12,157 bases of DNA from an uncultured Bacteroidales bacterium (GTDB taxonomy: Bacteria; Bacteroidota; Bacteroidia; Bacteroidales; UBA4417): positions 1 through 12,157 of the forward strand of contig CALCJE010000207.1 of NCBI GenBank assembly GCA_937965665.1, given 5' to 3'. Under the pieces are notes generated by a model. It worked only from the letters and a program-made list of their open reading frames with translations, ran no database searches and had not been told where the DNA came from. How positions within the stretch are numbered: the stretch's first letter is position 1; each line of letters opens with the position of its first letter. This document shows, one piece after another, positions 6,213 to 12,157 of the stretch. Made by a program: the position numbers and the translations under genes.

Positions 6213-8879
6213 TCAGAAACTAAACTTCACAGAAGCAATCACCTGGAAAGGACGCAGCAGGTAAGTGGTTTCCCATACCGAAAAGGAGTTGGCCAGGAAC
6301 GAAGTATAACTGCGCGAGTTAAAAATATTGCTGCACTTAAGTTCCAGATCCACTTTTTGCTTAGTGAAGGTATAGCGGTACATCATATCCACGAAAATAT
6401 TGTCGGTGGCATTGTGCCTGTAATATTCGGTTGTAAAGTTAAAGAGCTGGTTTTGTTTCGGGAAGAAAAAGAACCCGATGTTATGCTTAAGGAGTGATAT
6501 GCTGCTCTTTTGCTGCAGGTCAATCAGGGTGCGGATGGTACTGGCATCGAGGTTATAATCGAGGTTCATCCAGGGTGTAATATGTACGGATATATCGGGT
6601 TTTACAAGTACTACCCTGTTACAGGTATTAAACGTTTCGGCATTTACAACCGAGGTCCCTTTTTGCTGCATATAGTGTACGCGCAGGCTGAGCGTAGTTT
6701 TGGCAGCCGAAAAATACTTGCTTGTGTAGGCCTGTACGAAGTGTGTAGCCGAGGTTTGTGGTATGCCCTGGCTGGTTATAATAGCCGATCCGTCGTCATT
6801 AATCAGGCTGCTGCTGGTACTCGCCATATGGCTTACCGAATACACATAGCTGAGGATATTGAAAAATGAGATAATCTGGTTGCGGTATTCGATACGCGAC
6901 GTAACGACCTGTGTGCGAGTGGTTGAAACCGGCAGCAGGTTCTGGCTCAGGTTGCGGTAGTTCTTCATGATAAACCCGCTGTACATCTCGTTAAAATCAC
7001 TGATATTTTCATTGTACCCGTACGAAGCATGTGCACTCCAGAAACCGGTAATCCGGTATTCGACTGAAAGGCTGTTGTCGGTCAGCAGGCGCGTAAGATG
7101 TTGGTTATATTCGGGTTTAGCATCGGTAACTTCCAGCTTGTGCGTGTTGAGTGAAAAGTTGCCGTAAAATGTAATTTTGCGGGTTTTGTATTCAATATCC
7201 GTCAGCAGGTAAGCCTGTAAATGCTTGTTTTTTATATCATTGGCATATGCCGGATCCATTTCGGTTTCAGTGTTGTTCGTATTCACTTTTATCCGGCTCA
7301 GCAGTTGCTGCTGCTGGTATATGATGCCCGCACGGGGTGTGATGGTAAATCTTTTAATGCCCAGTACCAGGCCCGCCGAATTATCAGTATACAGGCGTTT
7401 TATATCTGTTTTCTGGGTTACCCGGTCGTAGGGCATACTGTCGTTCAGCTGGGCCTCAAATTGCCCCGGCTTTACAGCCAGGTTGTGCGGGTTCTGATCA
7501 TATAAAAAATACGACTGTATCTGCCATATATGCTTACCGATCGGGTTAAACGATTTGAGTTCATTCGAAAAGCTTTTGAGCGGGTTTTGCAATGCCTGCA
7601 CCACCTGGTTGCCACCTGTAATAACCGTGCCTCCCTGGGTGTCCCAGCCCGACTGTATTTTTATATCGTTGTTCAGGTAGTTCTTTTTCACGTTCCGGTT
7701 AATGTTGAACTTGGCATACAGGTTTTTGTTTGTCAGCTGGTTTTCAAATTGTTCCGAAAACTGCAAGGTATCGGCAGGTGTATACATGGTGCGTATCATG
7801 CTGGTTTGGGCTTGCTGCTCATCGTAGGTGAAATAGATGTTTGAGCGTAGTTTTACCTCGGGGCTGAGGCTTTGCAGCATATTGAAATTCATCAGTACGA
7901 TGTGGTTATCGAGGTACCTGCTGCTGCTGATTTCAGGGGGTGAGGCGGCCAGCACATTCAGCATGTTGATTTTTTCGGCGGGGCGGTCGGCGGCACTGCG
8001 TATGTTATCATAGGTAAGCTCATTGATCTGCTTCGAAACATCATTGCCCGTGTTATTGCTTTGCAGCGAGCTGAGCACCTGCAGACTTTTGGTAAACGTC
8101 ATGGGTGTAATATTCACATCCCACAGGAAAGGGCTCATGCCCGCGGCCAGGCTGGCGGTTCCGGTGGTGGATACGCCCTTTTTTATTTTCAGGTTCAGTG
8201 CGGCCTGCTGCGATGTAACCTTGTCCTGCAGCATGCGCATCGGCTGGTGGTTTTCGAGCACCTCGACTGCTGTTACCGAGCCTTTGGGCAGGTTTTTGCT
8301 TACCATCGTATAACGACTTTCCATCAGGTCAAGGCCTTCCACATAAAATTTATTGATAGGCATACCCTGGTACAGGATCTGCCCGTTGGTTTCAACCTCG
8401 ATACCCGGCATGCGTTTCAGCACGTCCTCAATAGCCCTGTCTTCGTTGTGGGCAAAGGATTTTACAAAATAAGTCAGCGTGTCGCCGTGTTTCTCAATGG
8501 CCGGCGCTATTACTTTTATGCCTTCCAGTTCTTTTACATCAACCGCCAGTTTAAACACCAGCTGCTGCGAGACATTGGCTACGCGCCTGCTTTCGTTTTT
8601 ATAATTGATGGAGCTTACTTTCACTATCAGGCTATCGGTGGGTACGTTTACGCTGGTTTTAAAATTGCCTTTTTCGTCGCTCAGCGCAAAAGCAATCAGC
8701 GAGCGGTCGTCGGGCAGGTAAACCATAATATTGATCCGGGCCAGTGCTTCGCCGCCCAGGCTGGTTACCCGCCCGCCAATAATTACCTGGCTTCGCAGCG
8801 TGGTGCTGACCATCGTTGCTATGATAAGTGTTAGCAGCGACCGTACCATAAACCTGTATCGTATAAAAGTTGTAGCCAT
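6213..8879 (-). CDS. TonB-dependent-receptor-like outer-membrane beta-barrel protein
   Basis: An 888-residue outer-membrane protein. After a signal peptide (hydrophobic run about 14-24, likely cleaved before residue 31) comes a carboxypeptidase-regulatory-like domain (about 33-112, with GRVTSLGGEALARINI and DEKGNF). A plug-like domain (about 120-235) follows with DVLKRMPGIEVETNG (152-166) and KFYVEGLDL (177-185). The rest is a long barrel ending in Phe (VKFSF), the usual outer-membrane insertion signal. No TonB box can be assigned and no SusD partner is nearby, so glycan import is not supported. Such receptors often accompany GLPGLI genes in Bacteroidota. Its start lies one base after the stop of the upstream GLPGLI gene (TAATATG), which implies coupled translation. 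M11 is an alternative start that keeps the signal peptide. The transported ligand is unknown. Confidence 0.87.
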   Translation of the reverse strand: MATTFIRYRFMVRSLLTLIIATMVSTTLRSQVIIGGRVTSLGGEALARINIMVYLPDDRSLIAFALSDEKGNFKTSVNVPTDSLIVKVSSINYKNESRRVANVSQQLVFKLAVDVKELEGIKVIAPAIEKHGDTLTYFVKSFAHNEDRAIEDVLKRMPGIEVETNGQILYQGMPINKFYVEGLDLMESRYTMVSKNLPKGSVTAVEVLENHQPMRMLQDKVTSQQAALNLKIKKGVSTTGTASLAAGMSPFLWDVNITPMTFTKSLQVLSSLQSNNTGNDVSKQINELTYDNIRSAADRPAEKINMLNVLAASPPEISSSRYLDNHIVLMNFNMLQSLSPEVKLRSNIYFTYDEQQAQTSMIRTMYTPADTLQFSEQFENQLTNKNLYAKFNINRNVKKNYLNNDIKIQSGWDTQGGTVITGGNQVVQALQNPLKSFSNELKSFNPIGKHIWQIQSYFLYDQNPHNLAVKPGQFEAQLNDSMPYDRVTQKTDIKRLYTDNSAGLVLGIKRFTITPRAGIIYQQQQLLSRIKVNTNNTETEMDPAYANDIKNKHLQAYLLTDIEYKTRKITFYGNFSLNTHKLEVTDAKPEYNQHLTRLLTDNSLSVEYRITGFWSAHASYGYNENISDFNEMYSGFIMKNYRNLSQNLLPVSTTRTQVVTSRIEYRNQIISFFNILSYVYSVSHMASTSSSLINDDGSAIITSQGIPQTSATHFVQAYTSKYFSAAKTTLSLRVHYMQQKGTSVVNAETFNTCNRVVLVKPDISVHITPWMNLDYNLDASTIRTLIDLQQKSSISLLKHNIGFFFFPKQNQLFNFTTEYYRHNATDNIFVDMMYRYTFTKQKVDLELKCSNIFNSRSYTSFLANSFSVWETTYLLRPFQVIASVKFSF

Positions 8880-8880
8880 A

Positions 8881-9702
8881 TTATTTTCTGATCAACTCAA
8901 TCGGGTTATTGCGCCGCGACATATTCTGAGCTGCAATTTGCTGCATCTGGTTTGTGGCTCCGCCTGCTTTCACCCTGTTCACAATATCAGCGCGAAAATC
9001 ATCCTGTGCCTTAAAAAAACCTTGTTTTGTGGTAACCAGGTATGCATCATCCAGAAAATCAACCGGAAGGCTTTTATTGGGTTTCCCGATGGATAATAAT
9101 TCGAAAACATACTGGTTGCGTGTATCAGCTATCTTTACAATTAACCCCGGCAGGCCGTTAAATTTATAAGGACCATCGCTGTAAGGCAGTTCGGGTGCAA
9201 ACCAAGCCACCCAGCTGCGGCCGCCAAAATTACAGGTAGCTTTTTTTGCTTTGTAACCACAAATGGTACTCGTTTCCTGGGTCAATTTCCATTTAAAAAT
9301 ATCAAGGGACTCTTCATATTTTAAGTTTGTTCCTGGTATAGGCTCAGTAAATGTCAGTTTCCCATTTGGATAGTTTTTAAATATCTGATAAGTTATACTT
9401 GACATGGGACTTTGCGGATTCATGAAGAATTGCTGCACCTGTTCCTGGGTCATCAATTTCCGGATTATGGTATCACTCATATACAAGCCTTTGCTTTCAA
9501 ATTGACTTACATTATTACCCAGTAACAGGAGCATTTCCGAATTTCGTATATGTGCCTGGTTGGTTGAATCCTCCATATAATGCAGTGAATATGTGGCAAT
9601 TATTTTAACCTGGTCGAGGATTAGAAAATTTTGTTTAAAGAATTGAGCCGACGAACATAAAGCGCAGAAGAGCGTGAAGCAAAGGCAGGTGAATTTCATC
9701 AT
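8881..9702 (-). CDS. GLPGLI family protein, copy A (downstream)
   Basis: A 273-residue secreted or periplasmic protein of the bacteroidete GLPGLI family. The namesake motif is at 183-188, within the family core GGRSWVAWF (160-168) and SDGPYKFNGLPGLIV. The signal peptide (1 to about 19) is MMKFTCLCFTLFCALCSSA, unusually rich in Cys. The biochemical function of the family is unknown, and its members are commonly encoded beside TonB-dependent receptors, as here. Bases 8973-9651 are identical to those of the neighbouring copy, while the signal peptide is unrelated in sequence and the final 92 bases differ at 11 positions. Two adjacent ATG codons (9702 and 9699) could each start it. No catalytic residues can be assigned. 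Confidence 0.9.
   Translation of the reverse strand: MMKFTCLCFTLFCALCSSAQFFKQNFLILDQVKIIATYSLHYMEDSTNQAHIRNSEMLLLLGNNVSQFESKGLYMSDTIIRKLMTQEQVQQFFMNPQSPMSSITYQIFKNYPNGKLTFTEPIPGTNLKYEESLDIFKWKLTQETSTICGYKAKKATCNFGGRSWVAWFAPELPYSDGPYKFNGLPGLIVKIADTRNQYVFELLSIGKPNKSLPVDFLDDAYLVTTKQGFFKAQDDFRADIVNRVKAGGATNQMQQIAAQNMSRRNNPIELIRK
8973..9651 (-). repeat. Identical 679-base tract, copy A
   Basis: Compared base by base at a fixed offset of 892, this tract matches 9865-10543 with no substitutions or indels that I could find. Divergence starts abruptly at both ends, inside the coding sequence: the 92 bases up to 8972 carry 11 differences, and the signal-peptide region after 9651 is not alignable. Confidence 0.9.
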
Positions 9703-9772
9703 ATCTTTAAGAGATTAGTATTTATAACTTGAGTAGCATAATCGGATTTTATCAGATCATGGTTCATTATTT

Positions 9773-10591
9773 CTATTTCCTCAGCAACTCAATCGGGTTA
9801 TTGCGCTCTGACATATTCTTAGCTGCAATTTGCTGCATCTGGTTTGTGGCTCCTGCTGCTTTCGCCCTGTTCACAATATCAGCGCGAAAATCATCCTGTG
9901 CCTTAAAAAAACCTTGTTTTGTGGTAACCAGGTATGCATCATCCAGAAAATCAACCGGAAGGCTTTTATTGGGTTTCCCGATGGATAATAATTCGAAAAC
10001 ATACTGGTTGCGTGTATCAGCTATCTTTACAATTAACCCCGGCAGGCCGTTAAATTTATAAGGACCATCGCTGTAAGGCAGTTCGGGTGCAAACCAAGCC
10101 ACCCAGCTGCGGCCGCCAAAATTACAGGTAGCTTTTTTTGCTTTGTAACCACAAATGGTACTCGTTTCCTGGGTCAATTTCCATTTAAAAATATCAAGGG
10201 ACTCTTCATATTTTAAGTTTGTTCCTGGTATAGGCTCAGTAAATGTCAGTTTCCCATTTGGATAGTTTTTAAATATCTGATAAGTTATACTTGACATGGG
10301 ACTTTGCGGATTCATGAAGAATTGCTGCACCTGTTCCTGGGTCATCAATTTCCGGATTATGGTATCACTCATATACAAGCCTTTGCTTTCAAATTGACTT
10401 ACATTATTACCCAGTAACAGGAGCATTTCCGAATTTCGTATATGTGCCTGGTTGGTTGAATCCTCCATATAATGCAGTGAATATGTGGCAATTATTTTAA
10501 CCTGGTCGAGGATTAGAAAATTTTGTTTAAAGAATTGAGCCGATGCTGTAAACGAAAGAAGAATCGAAAACAGAAGAAGTTTTGATTTCAT
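9773..10591 (-). CDS. GLPGLI family protein, copy B (upstream)
   Basis: A 272-residue paralogue of copy A with the GLPGLI motif at 182-187. I chose the ATG at 10591 because MKSKLLLFSILLSFTASA is a clean signal peptide ending where the mature sequence QFFKQNF begins. The upstream in-frame ATG at 10708 would add 39 polar residues encoded across a hairpin and the end of the next gene. The mature protein is identical to copy A until near the C-terminus, where a few residues differ (RAKAAG versus RVKAGG, AKNMSE versus AQNMSR, ELL versus ELI). It lies 80 bases downstream of the Cys-rich peptide gene and 70 bases upstream of copy A, probably in one transcript. Keeping two secreted forms with different signal peptides may matter for dosage or localisation, but that is inference. 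Confidence 0.9.
   Translation of the reverse strand: MKSKLLLFSILLSFTASAQFFKQNFLILDQVKIIATYSLHYMEDSTNQAHIRNSEMLLLLGNNVSQFESKGLYMSDTIIRKLMTQEQVQQFFMNPQSPMSSITYQIFKNYPNGKLTFTEPIPGTNLKYEESLDIFKWKLTQETSTICGYKAKKATCNFGGRSWVAWFAPELPYSDGPYKFNGLPGLIVKIADTRNQYVFELLSIGKPNKSLPVDFLDDAYLVTTKQGFFKAQDDFRADIVNRAKAAGATNQMQQIAAKNMSERNNPIELLRK
9865..10543 (-). repeat. Identical 679-base tract, copy B
   Basis: The partner of 8973-9651, in direct orientation. The repeat stays inside the genes, ends before the signal peptide on one side, and stops about 90 bases before the stop codon on the other. It is therefore not a simple fresh duplication of a whole segment. Confidence 0.9.
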
Positions 10592-10617
10592 ATTTTTATT
10601 GTTTTTAAAATTATAAT

Positions 10618-10659
10618 AGCCGATAGATGGTTGTACTTTTAACTTTCCATCTATCGGCT
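10618..10659 (-). terminator. Strong hairpin between the Cys-rich peptide gene and GLPGLI copy B
   Basis: AGCCGATAGATGG (10618-10630) pairs perfectly with CCATCTATCGGCT (10647-10659), a 13-base stem with a 16-base loop. Read on the minus strand it lies 12 bases after the peptide stop codon and is followed by TATTATAATTTT, a weak T-rich tract. It could be a partial terminator that lowers expression of the GLPGLI and barrel genes relative to the peptide, or an mRNA stabiliser for the peptide transcript. Confidence 0.6.
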
Positions 10660-10670
10660 TTAAAAAATTA

Positions 10671-10865
10671 TTAATTACATCCGGTACAATAAATTTTGTC
10701 CCAAACAAAAAAATCTGCTGCTGAGCAACAAACTACGTAGTACTGTTGCCCTGTACAACATGTCATAATGTATGTTCCGCAAGGTTGAACTTCGGCACTT
10801 ACTTTATTCGGTAAAGCAAAAGTTAATAAGCCGAAGAAAGCTAATCCAATAAATAACTTTTTCAT
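10671..10865 (-). CDS. Small secreted cysteine-rich peptide, function unknown
   Basis: A 64-residue precursor. Residues 1-24 form a textbook Sec signal peptide: MKK, the hydrophobic run LFIGLAFFGLLTFAL, then NKVSA, with cleavage likely after A24. The mature part has about 40 residues with seven cysteines: C29, two CC pairs (36-37 and 46-47), and CTGC at the C-terminus (60-63). It also has many Tyr and Gly. I do not recognise the family. The CC pairs and terminal CxxC suggest metal binding, disulfides or thioether-type modification, but no radical SAM, lanthipeptide or oxidoreductase gene is in view. It is the first gene of the minus-strand run leading to the two GLPGLI genes and the barrel, so it may be their ligand, cargo or signal. 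A clean signal peptide and ATG make a real gene likely. Confidence 0.72.
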   Translation of the reverse strand: MKKLFIGLAFFGLLTFALPNKVSAEVQPCGTYIMTCCTGQQYYVVCCSAADFFVWDKIYCTGCN

Positions 10866-10927
10866 TTTGTTTCCATTTAAATTTGTAAATAGTAGATGAT
10901 TTTGCTTCCACTTTCGCAGTCAATCAG

Positions 10928-10947
10928 GCGCATGCAATTACATACGC
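10928..10947. promoter_or_regulatory. Near-palindromic 20-base site upstream of the peptide gene
   Basis: GCGCATGCAATTACATACGC matches its own reverse complement at 16 of 20 positions, with a central AATT. It lies about 63-82 bases upstream of the peptide start codon, between that gene and the plus-strand promoter at 10977-11009. This fits an operator for a dimeric regulator of one or both divergent units. I found no convincing TAnnTTTG box for the peptide gene itself. Confidence 0.35.
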
Positions 10948-10976
10948 GAACCTGCGTGGTTAATTATAAGCAAAGC

Positions 10977-11009
10977 TTTACCTATTAGCCAAATATTGTG
11001 ATATCTTTG
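10977..11009 (+). promoter_or_regulatory. Bacteroidota-type promoter without a protein gene downstream
   Basis: TATCTTTG (11002-11009) is a perfect TAnnTTTG -7 box, with TTTA at 10977-10980 after a 21-base spacer as a near-consensus -33 element. It fires on the plus strand, away from the Cys-rich peptide gene, into a region with no credible protein. This suggests an RNA product. Confidence 0.5.
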
Positions 11010-11015
11010 TATCGC

Positions 11016-11200
11016 CTCTCTGTGTGTTGGTTTGTACCTGGTTAATTTCGCGATTTTTCAGTCGGCCTCACAGGGAGGCTTTGTTGTGTATAGTTTCCTG
11101 AAACAAAGGGAAGGCGGGTCCCGGTTTCAGAAAAATGAAATTTTAATAAATTGCTTCTATTGCGTTATTTATGCCGGTCCATGCCCGGCGTTTTGTTTTT
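11016..11200 (+). ncRNA. Candidate structured non-coding RNA, about 185 nt
   Basis: The start is inferred from the -7 box ending at 11009, and the end from an intrinsic terminator (11173-11200). The interior folds: GCCTCTCTGTG (11014-11024) pairs with CACAGGGAGGC (11069-11079) with one G-U pair, and a competing local stem GCCTC/GAGGC (11065-11079) precedes TTTGTT. The 84-codon frame across it starts with TTG and has an improbable Phe- and Cys-rich composition, so coding is unlikely. Length and layout resemble a 6S-type RNA, but I cannot confirm that family. It might also be a free-standing small RNA of no known family. Confidence 0.4.
11173..11200 (+). terminator. Intrinsic terminator
   Basis: GCCGG (11173-11177) and CCGGC (11185-11189) enclose a 7-base loop and are followed directly by GTTTTGTTTTT. 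This is a good rho-independent terminator on the plus strand and the main evidence that the region from 11016 is transcribed. Confidence 0.6.
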
Positions 11201-11608
11201 ATGGTTTAAAAAAGGGATGGCTGTTTTTTGGGCTGTTTTATCAGGTTATGAAGTTTGAATTTTATCTTAAATTTCAGGTATGCTAAAACTAATGTTGAAT
11301 CTGATATTTGTAACTATGAGCAAATGTAATATTAATTTATGAAACATATGCAAATATGGGGGGGGTAATTTTTCAAAAAAAGTTATTAACAGGTATGTTT
11401 ATAAAGTGATAATAATGAGCATATTAACCACAATAAAATATCGCAACACGGCAAAAATGCATGTTGTAAAGCAATAGCAAAAACCGGGAGGTGAATACCA
11501 GCAAGGGTTAGCCCCAAATGGCTGCGCCCGGCCTGTGCTTTACTGCTTTATCCAAAAAAGACAAAAAGGAAATATGGGTTTGGGTAATTTAGAATCATTC
11601 CGGAAATG
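11201..11608. other. Geneless region with AT-rich spacer and one nested inverted repeat
   Basis: No coding frame on either strand looks real here. The first part (11201-11450) is AT-rich, with a run of eight G at 11358-11365. The only clear structure is the nested inverted repeat at 11466-11543. From 11609 the sequence turns into an octamer array. Confidence 0.6.
11466..11543. other. Nested inverted repeat, possible structured RNA or element remnant
   Basis: The outer arms GTAAAGCA (11466-11473) and TGCTTTAC (11536-11543) are perfectly complementary. Inside them CCGGG (11484-11488) pairs with CCCGG (11527-11531), and at the centre GGG (11505-11507) can pair with CCC (11512-11514). The GC-rich interior contrasts with AT-rich surroundings. 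I recognise no RNA family. On the minus strand the inner CCCGG arm is followed by a T-run, so terminator activity is possible. Confidence 0.4.
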
Positions 11609-11672
11609 AATTTGAAAATGTGAAAATTTGAAAATGTGGGAATGTGCTAATTTGAAAATGTGCTAATTTGAA
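11609..11672. repeat. Octamer tandem array of the same family as the leuS 3' array
   Basis: Eight consecutive octamers of the form AATKTGNN (aatttgaa, aatgtgaa, aatgtggg, aatgtgct). Its last 32 bases are two exact copies of AATGTGCTAATTTGAA (11641-11656 and 11657-11672). Several octamers are identical to those at 6042-6065, so two distant intergenic regions carry the same repeat family. Confidence 0.85.
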
Positions 11673-11753
11673 AACTTGTTAAGTTAAGCCATCGATTGGT
11701 AGTCAGCACATCAGGGGAGAAGGGAGTCATAAAACAACCGGGGTACTCACGGG

Positions 11754-12047
11754 CTATTTGTTGTGTATAATTTTGAATTTTACCGGTTTACCGGCCAGTC
11801 GTTCGATCATGCCGCGTGCCACCAGGTCGAGCAGAACGGTTTCCATATACCAGGCGGCTTTACCTTCGAGCCTGCCTTTCAGGCGTTCTTCCGACAGCCG
11901 GGTAAGTTCCCTGTGGCTGATTTCGGGCTGTTCGGCAAAAATACCCAGCAGGCAGTCGCGGGTAGTGTCGTATTTGCTTTTCAGTATATTTCTGCCGCTT
12001 TTGCCCTTTTCGGGATGCAGGGTCAGGATTTTTTCGGTGGGGATCAT
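11754..12047 (-). CDS. Conserved small bacteroidete protein, DUF6958-like
   Basis: A 97-residue soluble protein with no signal peptide. It has TLHPEKGKSGRNI near the N-terminus (about 9-21), a KYDTTRDCLLGIF helix, SHRELTRLSEERLKGRLEGKAAWYMETV, and LVARGMIERL before a basic C-terminus. From memory this fits a family annotated as DUF6958 in Bacteroidota. The helix-helix-strand pattern with a terminal KFKII strand resembles a winged-helix fold, so nucleic-acid binding is possible but unproven. It appears to be a single gene. The start at 12047 lies only 16 bases from a heptamer array (12064 onward), which would therefore form its leader or promoter region. Gene reality is likely; function is unknown. 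Confidence 0.72.
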   Translation of the reverse strand: MIPTEKILTLHPEKGKSGRNILKSKYDTTRDCLLGIFAEQPEISHRELTRLSEERLKGRLEGKAAWYMETVLLDLVARGMIERLAGKPVKFKIIHNK

Positions 12048-12063
12048 GCGGCGAAATGTTAAA

Positions 12064-12157
12064 ATGTGGAATGTGGAATGTGGGATGTGGGATGTGGAAT
12101 GGGGGATGTGGGATGTGGAATGTGGAATGTGGGATGTGGGATGTGGGATGTGGGATG
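12064..12157. repeat. Heptamer tandem array (ATGTGGR), cut by the window edge
   Basis: Thirteen contiguous 7-base units of ATGTGGA or ATGTGGG (one is ATGGGGG) run from 12064 to 12154, and a partial ATG reaches the edge. The array is immediately upstream of the minus-strand gene at 11754-12047. A period of 7 and near-perfect copies suggest replication slippage and variable copy number. Confidence 0.9.

Noticed and set aside
8061..8834. Long plus-strand frame of 257 codons
   Set aside because: It lies entirely antisense to the barrel gene, whose domain motifs and signal peptide are clear. The antisense product is Gln-, His- and Phe-rich, with no recognisable motif.
9729..10061. Plus-strand frame similar to one at 8954-9169
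   Set aside because: Both are antisense shadows of the duplicated GLPGLI cores. Their similarity only reflects the identical tract.
10592..10708. Upstream start giving GLPGLI copy B a 39-residue N-terminal extension
   Set aside because: The extension precedes a complete signal peptide, crosses the strong hairpin at 10618-10659, and overlaps the end of the peptide gene.
11032..11286. Plus-strand frame of 84 codons
   Set aside because: It starts with TTG, has an odd Phe- and Cys-rich composition with no domain or signal peptide, and crosses an intrinsic terminator.
11358..11365. Run of eight G as a phase-variable tract
   Set aside because: It lies in no gene, and I could not assign it to any promoter spacer, so there is no phenotype to switch.

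Overview
The window comes from a member of the Bacteroidota, probably a Bacteroidales-type or related environmental lineage. Three things point there: the order ftsX - DUF3098 - uppP, the GLPGLI proteins next to a TonB-receptor-like outer-membrane barrel, and promoter boxes of the TAnnTTTG type. I cannot name a genus. No rRNA, tRNA, CRISPR array or transposase is visible.

Layout. Positions 86-2089 (minus strand) hold an envelope cluster: ftsX, a small DUF3098 membrane protein, and uppP, with the last two separated by one base. After a divergent promoter region, leuS (2384-6040, plus) encodes a leucyl-tRNA synthetase of about 1218 residues. That is about 290 residues longer than the usual bacteroidete enzyme of about 930. 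The excess is two in-frame insertions. The first (about 3264-3800) carries a complete DUF559/Vsr-like nuclease domain bounded by GC-rich palindromic direct repeats. The second (about 4844-5173) carries a diverged domain with the same motif spacing and a D...ExK signature. The gene seems to have been invaded twice by the same class of nuclease-bearing sequence without losing its reading frame. This is the most striking feature of the window.

Positions 6213-10865 (minus strand) read as one transcriptional direction: a 64-residue secreted peptide with seven cysteines, a hairpin, two tandem GLPGLI-family secreted proteins, and an 888-residue outer-membrane receptor-like barrel starting one base after the second GLPGLI stop. 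The two GLPGLI genes share 679 identical bases but have different signal peptides and diverged 3' ends, which suggests recent gene conversion. The order suggests an envelope module built around a small Cys-rich peptide. Its function is unknown.

Positions 10866-11753 have no convincing protein gene. They contain a plus-strand promoter followed by a candidate structured RNA ending in an intrinsic terminator, a nested inverted repeat, and a short tandem-repeat array. A small conserved bacteroidete protein (11754-12047, minus, DUF6958-like) follows. The window ends inside a heptamer array.

A second theme is repeats: at least five intergenic arrays with a strict 7- or 8-base period, one of them overlapping the leuS stop codon and folding back on itself.
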